From Streptoalloteichus tenebrarius (GTDB lineage: Bacteria > Actinomycetota > Actinomycetes > Mycobacteriales > Pseudonocardiaceae), in NCBI RefSeq assembly GCF_024171885.1, contig NZ_JAMTCP010000013.1, positions 1 to 64,000 of the forward strand: a DNA stretch of 64,000 nt. Reading direction: 5' to 3'. The notes beneath the pieces are model-generated. The model saw nothing but the letters and a program-made list of their open reading frames with translations. It had not been told where the DNA came from and made no database searches. Positions 1-8,872 of the stretch are shown one piece after another (positions within the stretch are counted from its first letter, which is position 1; each line of letters starts with the position of its first letter). The translations under genes were made by a program, and so were the position numbers.

Positions 1-268
1 CCTCCTTGACCAGAGGCAACGCGGCGCGCAGGCGGCGGTTGTAGCCGGACTGGCCCGGCAGGTCAGGAAACGCCCCGGGCAGGTGGTCAGGCACGAACCG
101 CAGCCACCGTGCCTCGGAGGTGAACCCGAGCAGCGCCTGGGCCACCGCGAGGGTGATCAGCTCCGCATCAGTGAGCTTGGGAGGTCGGCCCCACCGGGGC
201 CTGCCAGCCAGGTAATCGTCGATCTTGACGTAGAGTGCGGTGAGAAGGGTGTTCAGGTCGGTCGTCAC
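1..268 (-). pseudogene. IS982-family transposase, N-terminal part, cut by window edge
   Basis: Reading from a GTG at 266-268 the minus strand encodes a protein beginning MTTDLNTLLTALYVKIDDYL, then GRPPKLTDAELITLAVAQAL, FTSEARWLRF and GYNRRLRAALPLVKE. From memory this is the N-terminal region of actinobacterial IS982 transposases. The frame is open to the left edge, so whether the element is intact or broken cannot be told from this window; only about 89 codons are visible. It abuts a graveyard of IS5-type remnants, consistent with an insertion hotspot. The catalytic DDE residues would lie outside the window. Confidence 0.72.
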
Positions 269-329
269 AAACTGATCTTGAGCACCCTTCGTCCGTCTCC
301 CGGCACCACCCCGGACTTACGCATTACTC

Positions 330-985
330 GTCTAGGTGTGCTGTCCGCGAAGCTGGTGTGGTTGGTCTGGTTCGACCTGCCGGCGCGATCAACCGCCGAT
401 CGACGAACTCGACCGGGAGGTCTCAGTGGGCCCAGCTTCGTGCGCGCCCACCAGCACGCCGTCGCGCCGGCCGCACGTCCCGCCCCCTGTATGCGGGACG
501 TGCGGCGGGCACAACGCACCAGATGACCATGCCATCGGCCGCTTCCACTGCGGACCGACCACGGAGATTCCTCTCTCGCGCGGCGGGCACGGCCGGCCAC
601 AGACGATCGTGCCCACCGGTGTCGACATCAGTGACCGCACCACATTTCACCCAGGTGATGCGGACATCTCGTTCCGTCATCCCGGTTCGGCATGGCCTAC
701 CAAGGCGAGCCGGGTGATCGCGGACAAGGATTGCTCCAGTCGCGCCCACTCCGCTCACCTTCGTCGGGGGCCGGGCCACCACCCCAAGCGCCAGGGCCAG
801 CAAGCCCACCGTGCCCGCCGTGACGGGTCGGTGGCCGGCCACCCACCTACGATCCCGTGATCCACCCACGCCGAACCATGGCGAACGCCGCTTCGACCGG
901 CTCACACGGTTCCGCGCGATCACCAGCCGCTATGACGGACCACCTCCTCTCGAGGCGTGATCTGGCCGCCCCGCTCCTTCGACGA
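330..985 (+). pseudogene. Degenerate IS5-family transposase, copy A
   Basis: Translated pieces in shifting frames match the IS5 (IS427-like) transposase layout: ELDREVSVGP and a variant of RAHQHA near 400-470, DDHAIGRFHCGPTTEIPLS near 520-575, DISDRTTFHPGD near 625-660, RVIADKDCSSRAHSAHLRR near 712-770, and ERRFDRLTRFRAITSRYD near 887-940. These correspond in order to the first DDE block, the strand with the second Asp, the ADKAYSS-type block and the C-terminal ERCFNRLKQFR-type motif of intact relatives. Frameshifts and stops break it throughout, so it is not functional. It is the first of three tandem decayed copies. Confidence 0.75.
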
Positions 986-999
986 CACGCAGGACACGT

Positions 1000-1535
1000 C
1001 CTAGGTGTACTGACCTCAAAGCTGGTGTGGCTGATCTGATGTGAGCCCGGGGCGTGTTACGCGCGCACGAGTTGACCGACGAGCAGTGGTAGGCGATCGA
1101 GCCGTTGTTGTGTGGCTTGACCTGCTGGAACGGCATAGGCCAGCCCTGGGAGAGGTGTCGACCCGCTCTGGCGGTGGTCACGCGTCGGAACCCTGACCAC
1201 TGTGGTGACAGGTGTGCGGGTGATCGCCGAGGTGATCAGTGAACCCGACCGGGAGGTCTCGGTCGGCTCCAGTACCGTGCGTGCCCACCAGCACGCCGCC
1301 GCACCTCCGCGTCACTCACGGCGAATCGTGCGGTGGGCAGGGTGAGCCAGTTGATCTTGCCCTCGGGCGCTCTCCTCCCCGCTTTCGACCCCGCCGCCGA
1401 CCCCCGCCGCACCGTGGTCGAACGATGCATTAGCCGGCTTCAGCAGTTCCGCGCCATCGCCAGCCGCTACGACGGACCGCCATCTCCCACCGAGGCGTGA
1501 TCGAGCTGGCCACCCCGCTCATCCGGCTTTGAGAA
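1000..1535 (+). pseudogene. Degenerate IS5-family transposase, copy B
   Basis: It begins with a ~42-nt segment (1000-1041) nearly identical to 330-371. Then come an LTDEQW-AIEPLL remnant (around 1072-1110) with an in-frame stop, a shifted REVSVGS-type DDE block with the RAHQHA signature (about 1250-1300), and a clean C-terminal stretch FDPAADPRRTVVERCISRL followed by QQFRAIASRYDGP (about 1383-1480). The central part seen in copies A and C is missing, so the copy is internally deleted as well as frameshifted. It ends with a GAGGCGTGATC-type tail shared with copy A. Confidence 0.72.
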
Positions 1536-1544
1536 CAGACCCTC

Positions 1545-2010
1545 GGGCCTGTCTTCAAAGCCGATGTGGCTGATCTGGTGCAGGCGATCGAGCCGTTGTT
1601 GCCCGCCTCCCGTGCGATGGGACGCCCACGGCGGACGAGGCATCCGTGCGATCAACGGGATGGCTGGTCTGGTCACGCGCCAATACCGTGACCACTCGGG
1701 TGACAGGTGTGCGGGTGATCGCCGAGGCGATGAACGAACTCGACCGGGAGGTTCGGGTCGGCCCCAGTTTCGTGCGTGCCCACCAGCACGCCGCCGGCGC
1801 GCCGCACCTCCGCGTCCCCCACAAGGGAGAGGGATCGTGCGGAGTGCAGGGTGAGAGCCAGATGATCACGCCCTCGGCTGCTCCCGCGGTGGACCCACCA
1901 CGACGATCCCTCTCGCCTGCGGCGGCCACGGTCGGTCACTACTCGGTGGTGTTGACCGGCGGCAACATCAACGACCGCACCACGTTCACCCAGGTCATGA
2001 GGACGCGCAG
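1545..2010 (+). pseudogene. Degenerate IS5-family transposase, copy C
   Basis: It starts with another version of the shared leader (AAAGC-GATGTGGCTGATCTG near 1557-1577) and AIEPLLPASRAMGRPRR-type N-terminal residues. It continues through VRVIAEAMNELDREVRVGP and SFVRAHQHAAG (about 1700-1797) and ends after VVLTGGNINDRTTFTQVM (about 1947-2000). The C-terminal third is absent, and the stop codon of the neighbouring AraC gene lies immediately beyond. The VLTGGNINDxTxFTQVM block is highly characteristic of actinobacterial IS5-family transposases. Confidence 0.74.
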
Positions 2011-2018
2011 GACAGGAC

Positions 2019-2738
2019 CTAGGCGGCGGGCCGGACGAGGTCCCCCAGTGGCACGCCGGCCAGCGCCCGCACCTCGCGGGCGAGGTGGGCCTGGTCGGCG
2101 TACCCCGCCCCGCCGGCGACCTCGGCGAACGGCACACCCGACCGGGCCAACGCGAGCGCGCGGCGCAGCCGCAGGACCCTGGCCAGGGTCTTGGGTCCGT
2201 AGCCGAAGGCGTCGCGGCAGCGGCGGTGGAGCTGCCGCGCGCCCACCCCGACCCGCTCGGCGGTCGTCGTGACCGGCTCGCCGGCCGCCGCGCCGGCCAC
2301 GATCACCGGGAGGGCCGGGTCCGGTGGAGTCGTCGTGTGGCGCAGCCGCTCCGCCGCGACCTCCTCCAGGAACCGGCCCCGCCGCGCCGCCGCGCCGACC
2401 TGGTCGGTGAGGCGGCGCACCCGCGCGGACGGCCACAGGTCCGCCAGCGGCACGCGGCGGTCCCGCAGCTCGTGGGCCGGCACGCCGAGCACCGCCGGTC
2501 CCACCCCGGGGGCGAACCGCAGGCCGGTGTAGGACGCGCCCGGCGCGCCCACCGCGACCTGGGCGGTCGTGTCCGGGCCGGCCACCAGCAGGCACCCGTC
2601 GACCCAGATCAGGTCGAGGCAGCCGTCGGGCAGCACCCGGTGGCTGTCTCCCTCCGCCCCCACTGTCCTGGTCCACACCGCCGAGCCGGGCAACACCGAG
2701 GACCGCTCCCGATACACGCCTCCCAGCATTCCACCCAC
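2019..2738 (-). CDS. AraC-family transcriptional regulator
   Basis: A 239-residue predicted DNA-binding protein. The N-terminal half (to about residue 120) resembles the DUF6597-type sensing domain often found in single-gene actinobacterial AraC regulators, with VLPDGCLDLIW and GLRFAPGVGP. The C-terminal half is an AraC HTH pair: TTTAERVGVGARQLHRRCRD and FGYGPKTLARVLRLRRAL, then the second helix-turn-helix PFAEVAGGAGYADQAHLARE and the end signature LAGVPLGDLV. The gene ends directly against the IS remnants and is divergent from the EI24 gene starting at 2799, which leaves only about 60 bp for both promoters. The regulated target is unknown; the divergent neighbour is a candidate. The start is taken at 2738 and could be slightly downstream. 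Confidence 0.85.
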   Translation of the reverse strand: MGGMLGGVYRERSSVLPGSAVWTRTVGAEGDSHRVLPDGCLDLIWVDGCLLVAGPDTTAQVAVGAPGASYTGLRFAPGVGPAVLGVPAHELRDRRVPLADLWPSARVRRLTDQVGAAARRGRFLEEVAAERLRHTTTPPDPALPVIVAGAAAGEPVTTTAERVGVGARQLHRRCRDAFGYGPKTLARVLRLRRALALARSGVPFAEVAGGAGYADQAHLAREVRALAGVPLGDLVRPAA

Positions 2739-2798
2739 CGACGAGCGGGTGACGTGCGATCATGCCCGCCGGGTTCTCGACAGGAGGAAGGGTCACGG

Positions 2799-3557
2799 AT
2801 GCGGGACTTCGTCACGGGGCTGCGCCTGTTCGGCCGGGGGTGGGGCATCGTCCTGCGCTCCCCGCGGCTGCTGGTGCTCGGGGCCGTCCCCGCGCTGCTG
2901 ACCTCCGTGCTGATGCTGGGCGCGTGGGTGGCGCTGGCCGTGTGGATCGGCGACCTCGCCGCGTGGCTGACCCCGTTCGCCGACGGCTGGGGCGACACCG
3001 CGCGCCTCGCCGCCAGGATCGTCGCCGGGATCGCCGTGCTCGGCGGGGCGGTGGCGGTCGGCGTCGTCGCGTTCAGCGCGCTGACCCTCGCCGTCGGCGA
3101 GCCGTTCTACGAGCGGATCGCCGAGATCGTGGAGGACGGGCTGGGCGGCGTGCCGAACGCGGTGGAGACCGGGTGGTTGCGCGGCCTGGCGCGGGGCCTT
3201 CGCGAGGCCGTGGTGCTGGTGTTCGTGTCGGCGCTGTGCGCGGTGCCGCTGTTCCTCGCCGGGTTCATCCCCGTGCTCGGCCAGACGGTCGTGCCGGTGG
3301 TCGGCGCCTGCGTCGGCGCGTGGATGCTCGTGCTGGAACTGGTGGGTGTGGCCTTCGAACGGCGGGGGCTTGGCCTGGCGGAGCGCCGCCGCGCGCTGCG
3401 GGGGCGTCGCGCGCTCGTCCTCGGCATGGGGGTGCCGACCTACCTGTTGAGCATCGTGCCGTTCGCGGCGGTCGTGGTGATGCCGGCCGCGGTCGTGGGG
3501 GCCACCCTGCTGGGGCGGGAGCTGCTGGGCCGACCGACCGGGGTACGCGGGGCCTGA
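2799..3557 (+). CDS. EI24 domain membrane protein (CysZ-like)
   Basis: A 252-residue polytopic membrane protein. It starts MRDFVTGLRLFGRGWGIVLR, then has long hydrophobic segments near residues 20-50, 70-100, 135-160, 165-185 and 210-235, and the family feature SALTLAVGEPFYERIAE between the second and third segments. EI24/CysZ proteins are about 250 residues; CysZ itself helps sulfate uptake, but actinobacterial EI24 proteins have no agreed function. The ATG at 2799 follows a clear ribosome site (AGGAGGA, 2782-2788). Because the start of the AraC gene lies opposite, the promoter must sit within the short gap. No sulfur genes are nearby, so transport of sulfate is not supported by context. Confidence 0.82.
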   Translation: MRDFVTGLRLFGRGWGIVLRSPRLLVLGAVPALLTSVLMLGAWVALAVWIGDLAAWLTPFADGWGDTARLAARIVAGIAVLGGAVAVGVVAFSALTLAVGEPFYERIAEIVEDGLGGVPNAVETGWLRGLARGLREAVVLVFVSALCAVPLFLAGFIPVLGQTVVPVVGACVGAWMLVLELVGVAFERRGLGLAERRRALRGRRALVLGMGVPTYLLSIVPFAAVVVMPAAVVGATLLGRELLGRPTGVRGA

Positions 3558-3765
3558 TCGGGTGCGGGACGAACGGGGTGTGCCGCGCGTCCGCGCGGGT
3601 GGGATCGGCTGATTCGCTGGACCCGTCCCGACCGGGGTTCCTACCGTGTCGCCCGGGACATCCGCCGGGGCGTCCACCGCGGCGCGCGCGGTCCGCGGTG
3701 GGCTCGGCCACCGGCGGGTGACCCGTGGCGGGACCAGACGTGGAGCCAGGGGAGGGGCGACCCGT

Positions 3766-5211
3766 ATGTCTTCGTCGGTGCCCGAGAAGGCCGACCGCGT
3801 CGACGCTCCGGTCGTCGACCAGCGCACTGTCCAACCCGTTGAACCGACCCTCCGTCAGCCCGCCGACCCGACCACTGACCAGCCCGCCGACCGGATCGCA
3901 GACCCGACCGCAGACCCGACCGCAGACCGGACCGCGGACCGGACCGGGGGCACGACCACCGACGAGACCGCGGACCGGACCCCAGACGACCCAACAGCAG
4001 ACCGAACCGGGGTGGCGCCCGTCGCGCCGTGGGAGCGGCGGCGTCGCGCGGTCACGGCGATGGTCCTCACCACGGTCCTGGTCGCCGGACAGCAGTACGC
4101 GGTGGTCCCCCTCCTCACCGAGCTGGGACGGGACTGGTCGGCCCCGCCGGCCGACCTCACCGAGCTGGTCAGCGCGTTCGGCGTCGCCGCGGTCGCGGCC
4201 TTCCTGCTCGGCGGGTCCGCCGCCCGCCGGCTCGGCACCCGGCCGGCCATGGCGCTGGCCATGGCCGTGCTCGCCTTCGGCAGCGCCGCGCTGGCCGCGG
4301 CCCCGTCGTTGGCGGCCGGCGGCGCGTTCCGCGTGGTCCAGGGGGTCGGCGCCGGGTTCTTCCTCGCCGGGGCCCTGACCCACCTGCGGGACCGGGTCGC
4401 GCCGGACCGGTGGCCGGCGGCGGCGCGGTGGGTCGTTCTCACGGTGGTCGGCGCGGGTGTGGCCGGCCCTGCCCTCGCCGAGGCGGTGGCCGCGCTCGTC
4501 GGGTGGCGCGGCGTGTTCGGGGCGGGCGCGGTGGCCCTGGTCTGGTCAGGGGCCTGGCTGCACCTGGTGCTGGCCACGGCCGTGCACGGCCCGAGGGGCG
4601 TGCTGCTGCCGTCGTTGCGGCAGAAGGGGAAGGTGCTGGCGCGCCCGAGGGCGGCCGTGTTGTGCCTGGCCATGGCGCCCGTCCTCGGCGGCGTGGGCGT
4701 GGTCGGGACGGCGTTGGAGTCGCTGGGGCCGGAGACGGTGAGCGGGGACGCCGACACGATGGTCGCCGTGCGGACCGCGGCCGTCGCCCCGGTGGCGCTC
4801 GTCGCGCTGGCCGGGGGATTCCTCCGGCGGCTGCGGGCGTTGCGGGTGGCGGCGACGGCGTTGGTCGTCGACGCGGCGGCCACGGCGGCGCTGGCCGTGG
4901 GCGGCGGCTCGGTGGGCGTGGTGGCCGTGGCCCTGGTGTTGGTGACGCTCGGCGTGGCGGTGGCCGCGCCGGCCCTGCACGAGGCGTTGGCCGCCGTGGC
5001 CGGCGAGGCGCGCGACTCCGTCCTGTCCCTGTCGCTGGTGACGCTCGTGCTCGGCGCGAGCCTGGAGCCCCGGCTGGTGTCGGTGCTCGGCTCGGCCGGG
5101 CTCCCCCTCGTCCTCGGGGTGGTCGCGGCCGCGTTCCTGGTGGCCGCCGGTCTCGTCGTGTGGGTCGACCGGACCAGCCGTGGCCCGGCCGAACGGGCGA
5201 GCGCCGCCTAG
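3766..5211 (+). CDS. MFS transporter with low-complexity hydrophilic N-terminus
   Basis: A 481-residue major facilitator superfamily protein. About 90 N-terminal residues are hydrophilic and repetitive (DPTADPTADRTADRTGGTT and similar) before the first membrane helix AVTAMVLTTVLVAGQQYAV. The loop motif GGSAARRLGTRPAMALAMA between helices 2 and 3 matches the MFS A-motif position. Helices continue to the C-terminus (VVAAAFLVAAGLVVWV). The frame is open from 3646, but the ATG at 3766 is preceded by CCAGGGGAGGGG (about 3746-3757) and gives a start just ahead of the repeats, so it is preferred. Substrate unknown. The repeated N-terminus is encoded by a degenerate ~12-18 nt repeat that may have inserted into the gene. 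Confidence 0.8.
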   Translation: MSSSVPEKADRVDAPVVDQRTVQPVEPTLRQPADPTTDQPADRIADPTADPTADRTADRTGGTTTDETADRTPDDPTADRTGVAPVAPWERRRRAVTAMVLTTVLVAGQQYAVVPLLTELGRDWSAPPADLTELVSAFGVAAVAAFLLGGSAARRLGTRPAMALAMAVLAFGSAALAAAPSLAAGGAFRVVQGVGAGFFLAGALTHLRDRVAPDRWPAAARWVVLTVVGAGVAGPALAEAVAALVGWRGVFGAGAVALVWSGAWLHLVLATAVHGPRGVLLPSLRQKGKVLARPRAAVLCLAMAPVLGGVGVVGTALESLGPETVSGDADTMVAVRTAAVAPVALVALAGGFLRRLRALRVAATALVVDAAATAALAVGGGSVGVVAVALVLVTLGVAVAAPALHEALAAVAGEARDSVLSLSLVTLVLGASLEPRLVSVLGSAGLPLVLGVVAAAFLVAAGLVVWVDRTSRGPAERASAA

Positions 5212-5253
5212 GGCTGGCCGGGTGCGAGCCGACCGGGTGGGGTGTCAGCAGGG

Positions 5254-6618
5254 TCAGCGGGTGGAGTGGAGGAGATCCACCAACTGGTCGATCGCGGCGT
5301 CGGCGTCCGCCACGGGCGGTCGGCTGTACCCGATCACCAGACCACCCGCTCGGGGGAGGCCGTGCCAGTAGGGCTCCAGACCCGAGAGGGCGAGCGACCG
5401 CTCCGCGGCGGCGGCCAGCAGCTCCCGCTCCCTGGCCGGGCCGCCGGCCAGCCGCAGCACCGCGTGCAGCCCGGCCGCGATGCCGGTCAGCCGCGCCCCC
5501 GGCACCGTCGCCAGCAGCCGGACCAGCCGCCGGTGCCGGCGCTGGTACTCGGCGTGGCCGCGCCGCACGTGACGGGCGAACCGGCCGTCGCGGAGGATCT
5601 CGGCCAGGGTGAGCTGGTCGAGGCTGGGGACGGTTCCCAGCGGGACGGCGGCGGCGAGCGCGTCCATCAGGCGGGCCGGGACCGCGAGCCAGGCCAGCCG
5701 GAGCCCGGGGGACAGGGTCTTCGACGCGGTGCCCGCGTAGATCACGCGGGACGGGTCCAGGGCGTGCAGCGCGCCGACCGGCCTGCGGTCGAACCGGTAC
5801 TCGCCGTCGTAGTCGTCCTCGACGAGGTAGCCGTCGACCCGCCTCGCCCACTCCACGAGCTGGCGGCGGCGTCCCGGGGTGAGCGTGGCTCCCAGCGGGT
5901 TCTGGTGCGCGGGGGTCACCACCAGCGCGCGCACGGGGACGCCGACCAGCCCGGCCGGGTCGACTCCGTGGTCGTCCACCGGCACCGGCCGCACCCGCAG
6001 CCCCACCCGCTCCAGGAGCTGGCGGTGGAGGTGGAAACAGGGGTCCTCCATGCCGATCGCCCGGTGCCCGAGCGCGCGGAACATCGTCGCCAGCGTGACC
6101 AGGGCGGAGCCGAAGCCGGGGCAGACCACGATCCGCTCCGGCGGACACAGGACCCGGCGGCTGCGGGCCAGGTGCTCGGCCAACGCCACCCGCAGGTCCC
6201 GCTGCCCGAGCCGGTCGGGGTACTCGTGGGCGTCGGGTTCGCCCCTGTCCAGGACGGCGCGCTGCGCGCTGGTCCACGCCCGCGCGGGGAACAGGGAGGT
6301 GTCGGGGTGGCCGGGCCGCAGGTCCCACCGGGGCCGGGGCGGGGGCGGCGCCGGCGACACCGCGCTCTCCGCCACCTGGCCCCTGGCGACGATCGTGGGC
6401 GCGCCCTGCCGGGCGGTCAGCCAGCCCTCGGCGATGAGCTGGTCGTAGGCGTGCACCACGGTGCCCCGGGAGACGCCGAGGGCGGCGGCCAGCTCCCGGG
6501 TGGAGGGCACGGCGGACCCCGTGGTGATCCGGCCGGTGTGGATCGCCTCGCGCAGGGCCTGCTCGATCGCGACCCGCAGCGGGCGGATCGGGGGGAGGTC
6601 GAGGTGCAGCTCGGTCAC
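5254..6618 (-). CDS. MocR/PdxR-type regulator (GntR HTH fused to aminotransferase fold)
   Basis: A 454-residue fusion of a GntR winged helix (about residues 5-75: PLRVAIEQALREAIHTGRI, STRELAAALGVSRGTVVHAY, GWLTARQG) with a fold-type I PLP aminotransferase domain. PLP-site features are visible: VTPAHQNPLG, VEDDYDGEYRFDRRP and the Schiff-base lysine region YAGTASKTLSPGLRLAWL. Such proteins use bound PLP or a PLP derivative as sensor and often regulate a divergent gene. The start is taken at GTG 6616-6618 (VTELHLDLPPI), which overlaps the first operator repeat, so autoregulation is likely. The divergent neighbour is a carboxymuconolactone-decarboxylase-fold gene, a frequent pairing. Catalytic aminotransferase activity is not expected. 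Confidence 0.88.
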   Translation of the reverse strand: MTELHLDLPPIRPLRVAIEQALREAIHTGRITTGSAVPSTRELAAALGVSRGTVVHAYDQLIAEGWLTARQGAPTIVARGQVAESAVSPAPPPPRPRWDLRPGHPDTSLFPARAWTSAQRAVLDRGEPDAHEYPDRLGQRDLRVALAEHLARSRRVLCPPERIVVCPGFGSALVTLATMFRALGHRAIGMEDPCFHLHRQLLERVGLRVRPVPVDDHGVDPAGLVGVPVRALVVTPAHQNPLGATLTPGRRRQLVEWARRVDGYLVEDDYDGEYRFDRRPVGALHALDPSRVIYAGTASKTLSPGLRLAWLAVPARLMDALAAAVPLGTVPSLDQLTLAEILRDGRFARHVRRGHAEYQRRHRRLVRLLATVPGARLTGIAAGLHAVLRLAGGPARERELLAAAAERSLALSGLEPYWHGLPRAGGLVIGYSRPPVADADAAIDQLVDLLHSTR

Positions 6619-6664
6619 TGGTCCAGTGTTCCAGCGCGGAACTGGTCCAGGATCGTGGACCAGT
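6617..6664. promoter_or_regulatory. Predicted MocR operator: two direct repeats plus one inverted repeat
   Basis: ACTGGTCCAG occurs at 6617-6626 and again at 6641-6650 (24-bp period), and TGGACCAGT, the inverted form, lies at 6656-6664. Two direct repeats followed by an inverted one is the arrangement described for MocR/PdxR regulators. It fills the gap between the MocR gene and the divergent gene at 6693, overlapping the MocR start codon. Confidence 0.75.
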
Positions 6665-6692
6665 CGCCGGAGCCGCACCTAGCCTCGCCGGG

Positions 6693-7154
6693 GTGAGCGA
6701 CTACCGGATCAATCTCGGCAAGGCGTGGCCGGAGGGCTACAAGGCGATGTTCGCCTTCAGCGCGGCCACCAGGGGGGACCTCGACCCGATCCTGCGGGAG
6801 CTGGTGAAGGTCAGGGCGTCGCAGCTCAACGGCTGCGCCTACTGCCTCGACATGCACACCAAGGACGCCAGGGCGGCGGGGGAGACCGAGCAGCGGCTCT
6901 ACGCGCTCAACGCCTGGCGGGAGACGACGTTCTTCACCGACGCGGAGCGCGCCGCGCTGGCGCTGACCGAGGCGCTGACCCTGCTCGACCGGGGGCACGT
7001 GTCGGACGAGGTGGTCGAGGAGGCCCGGCGTCACTTCGACGAGCCGACGCTGGCGAAGCTGGTCATGGCCATCGTGGCGATCAACGCGTGGAACCGGCTG
7101 ATGACGGTGCAGCGGCCGCCGGTCGGCGACTACCAGCCGGGTGGCCCCCGCTGA
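6693..7154 (+). CDS. Carboxymuconolactone decarboxylase / AhpD-like protein
   Basis: A 153-residue alkylhydroperoxidase-D fold protein. The redox motif NGCAYCLDMHTKDAR (about residues 47-61) has the family CxxC plus histidine three residues on, as in AhpD-like peroxidases. ELVKVRASQ precedes it and LAKLVMAIVAINAWNRL follows, matching the standard CMD domain. The GTG at 6693 begins VSDYRINLGKAWPEGYKAM. It is divergent from a MocR regulator with a shared operator, so it is probably the regulated target. Known family roles are peroxide or organic hydroperoxide reduction through the cysteine pair; the physiological substrate here is unknown. Confidence 0.88.
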   Translation: MSDYRINLGKAWPEGYKAMFAFSAATRGDLDPILRELVKVRASQLNGCAYCLDMHTKDARAAGETEQRLYALNAWRETTFFTDAERAALALTEALTLLDRGHVSDEVVEEARRHFDEPTLAKLVMAIVAINAWNRLMTVQRPPVGDYQPGGPR

Positions 7155-7160
7155 CACGCC

Positions 7161-7205
7161 GACGGGGCCGGCGGCTCCCCCGAAGGTGAGCCCGCCGGCC
7201 CCGTC
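7161..7205. terminator. Bidirectional intrinsic terminator
   Basis: GACGGGGCCGGCGG (7161-7174) pairs perfectly with CCGCCGGCCCCGTC (7192-7205), a 14-bp stem with a 17-nt loop, just past the AhpD-like stop codon. The next gene converges from the other strand, so the hairpin can serve both. Confidence 0.7.
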
Positions 7206-7270
7206 GTGTGCGCGGTGGCGGCCGCGTCGGCGGCCGTCAGCGGCGATCAGTGCTCGTCAGCGGCGGTCAG

Positions 7271-7318
7271 TGCTGTCAGCGCCCGTCAGCGCCCGTCAGC
7301 GCCCGTCAGCGCCCGTCC
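7271..7318. repeat. 10-nt tandem repeat at a gene end
   Basis: GCCCGTCAGC repeats four times without change and is preceded by looser GTCAGTGCT-type copies from about 7236. The last complete unit supplies the stop codon (TCA, 7306-7308, read on the minus strand) of the neighbouring regulator, so repeat gain or loss could move that stop. Confidence 0.8.
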
Positions 7319-7824
7319 AGCTCGGCCGCCTCCAGCAGGTAGCCTCTGCCCCACGCGGTGCGGATGGCCAGGCCCAACGGCTGGATGCGCCGCCGCAGCC
7401 GCATGATGTGCAGGTCCAGCGCGTTGCGCGTGGCGCCGCCGGGCCGGCCGGCGATCCTGGCACCCAGCGCCTTGCGCGGCACGAGCTGGCCGAAGCGCTC
7501 CACGAGCAGTTCGAGCAGCTCCGCCTGGGTCGGCGAGATGGTGACGGAGCGGGTGCCGAACCGGATCACCCCGCTGGGGTCGAGTTGGGGCACGCGGTGC
7601 GCGCTGACCCTGGCGCGCAGTGCGGCCACCCTGGCCTTGAGGTCGTTCTTGCAGATGGGCGCTCGCACCCAGTCCTCGCGGAAGTCCGCGGAGATCGGCG
7701 CGGAGGCGCCGCGTTCGACCACGAGCAGCCGGGGCACGCCCAACGCCCGGCAGTGGTCGCGGAGCGCGGCCTCCGCAGGCCAGCGCACCAACTGCACCTC
7801 TTCCCTGTCCAACGTTCCCAGCAT
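7306..7824 (-). CDS. Winged-helix (OmpR/PhoB C-terminal type) regulator without a canonical receiver
   Basis: A 172-residue protein. The C-terminal 95 residues are a trans_reg_C winged helix: FGTRSVTISPTQAELLELLV, FGQLVPRKALGARIAG, ATRNALDLHIMRLRRRIQPL and AIRTAWGRGYLLE. The N-terminal ~75 residues (LVRWPAEAALRDHCRALGVP, RLLVVERGASAP) look like a short pseudo-receiver; I see no acidic pocket or phosphorylatable Asp at the usual place. The ATG at 7822-7824 has a good ribosome site (GGGGAGCC on the minus strand), whereas the longer upstream frame has none and poor codon statistics. It stands alone, convergent with the AhpD-like gene and divergent from a small orphan gene across about 1 kb of gene-free DNA. 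Target unknown. Confidence 0.82.
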   Translation of the reverse strand: MLGTLDREEVQLVRWPAEAALRDHCRALGVPRLLVVERGASAPISADFREDWVRAPICKNDLKARVAALRARVSAHRVPQLDPSGVIRFGTRSVTISPTQAELLELLVERFGQLVPRKALGARIAGRPGGATRNALDLHIMRLRRRIQPLGLAIRTAWGRGYLLEAAELDGR

Positions 7825-8869
7825 CTTGGGCTCCCCAGTGGTGTTCGGCGTGACGGGGGCCTTCGGCGTGACCGGTCCGAGGGCGCCCGCGCGCCCGTGG
7901 AGCGGTCCCCCAGTGCGTCCTGCGCGGCTTTCCACCACGATGACGGCCGACGGCAATTTCCCCACATCGCCGGATTGAAACGTGTCGGGTTGCGACCAGC
8001 AACCCGCGTCACCGGGTCGGCCTAATTCCTTCGGGGGGGAGGCCGTTCTTTCGGTCGGTTTCCAATTCCTTGGAATGATGACGCTCTCCGTGGGACGTGG
8101 ACCCTGGGACATTGCGTCCAGGACGGGTGTCCGGTATAAGGGGCGGGAGCGGACGGGTGAACGTGGTGCCGCCGAACGGCGCAACAACCTGGACGTTGGT
8201 CGAGGTCCAGGCCGTGTCTTCCGCCATTCGGCCCAGAGTCCGCTACTCCGGGGCCAGGGGAGCGCCCCCGCGGTCCCGTCTGGTGAAAATGATTGCGCCG
8301 GGGTGGTTGACTGGTCGCGCGAGCCGTGCCACGGGTCCGTGCGGGGACGTGAAGTATGGACCGAGTCGGCCCCTCTCGTCATCATTTGTTTCGTCGCGCG
8401 TTCGTCCGCTTTAACGGATTTTTTCGCCGTGTCGCCCCCGGCGGACCGCCCTCGGTGTGGTCATTGGCGGGTGCGCCCGTGGGCCGTACGGGCCAATCTC
8501 CGTCCGGTAACGGTGTCCGTTCCGGGTACCCGTGTCCGGTGCGGGGCGACGCGACACGCCGGGGGGACGTCCATGATCACGGCCCGTCCCGGCGCGGCGC
8601 CGCTCCGGCCCCGGGGAGGCGGCGCGCGTCCTTCCCGTCGGTGCCCGTCGGCTCCCCTCCGGTCCCCGACCGTCACCGTTCGTGTGCCCCCGTGTCGTCC
8701 TGGCGAGCGGGTCGAGCACGGGTCGGCCGACGTTGGGCGGCAGTTTGGGCGAGGCGCGAACAAACGGGGGGTGACGCGTGGATACTGGCTGGTGATCCGT
8801 CAGCCGACGGGTGTTGCTCCGTCCCTTCGCCGACACACCGAACCCCCGCGAGGTGGGGAGGAGAGCACC
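7825..8869. other. 1-kb gene-free spacer between divergent genes
   Basis: Open frames here lack good starts, ribosome sites and family resemblance. Composition is somewhat less GC-rich than the neighbours, with AT-richer patches near 7960-8080 (including the near-palindrome TTCCAATTCCTTGGAA about 8059-8074) and 8390-8425. It presumably contains the promoters of the winged-helix regulator and of the small gene at 8873. A GTATAAG element near 8133 could be part of a -10 box, but no matching -35 is convincing. Confidence 0.5.
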
Positions 8870-8872
8870 GTG

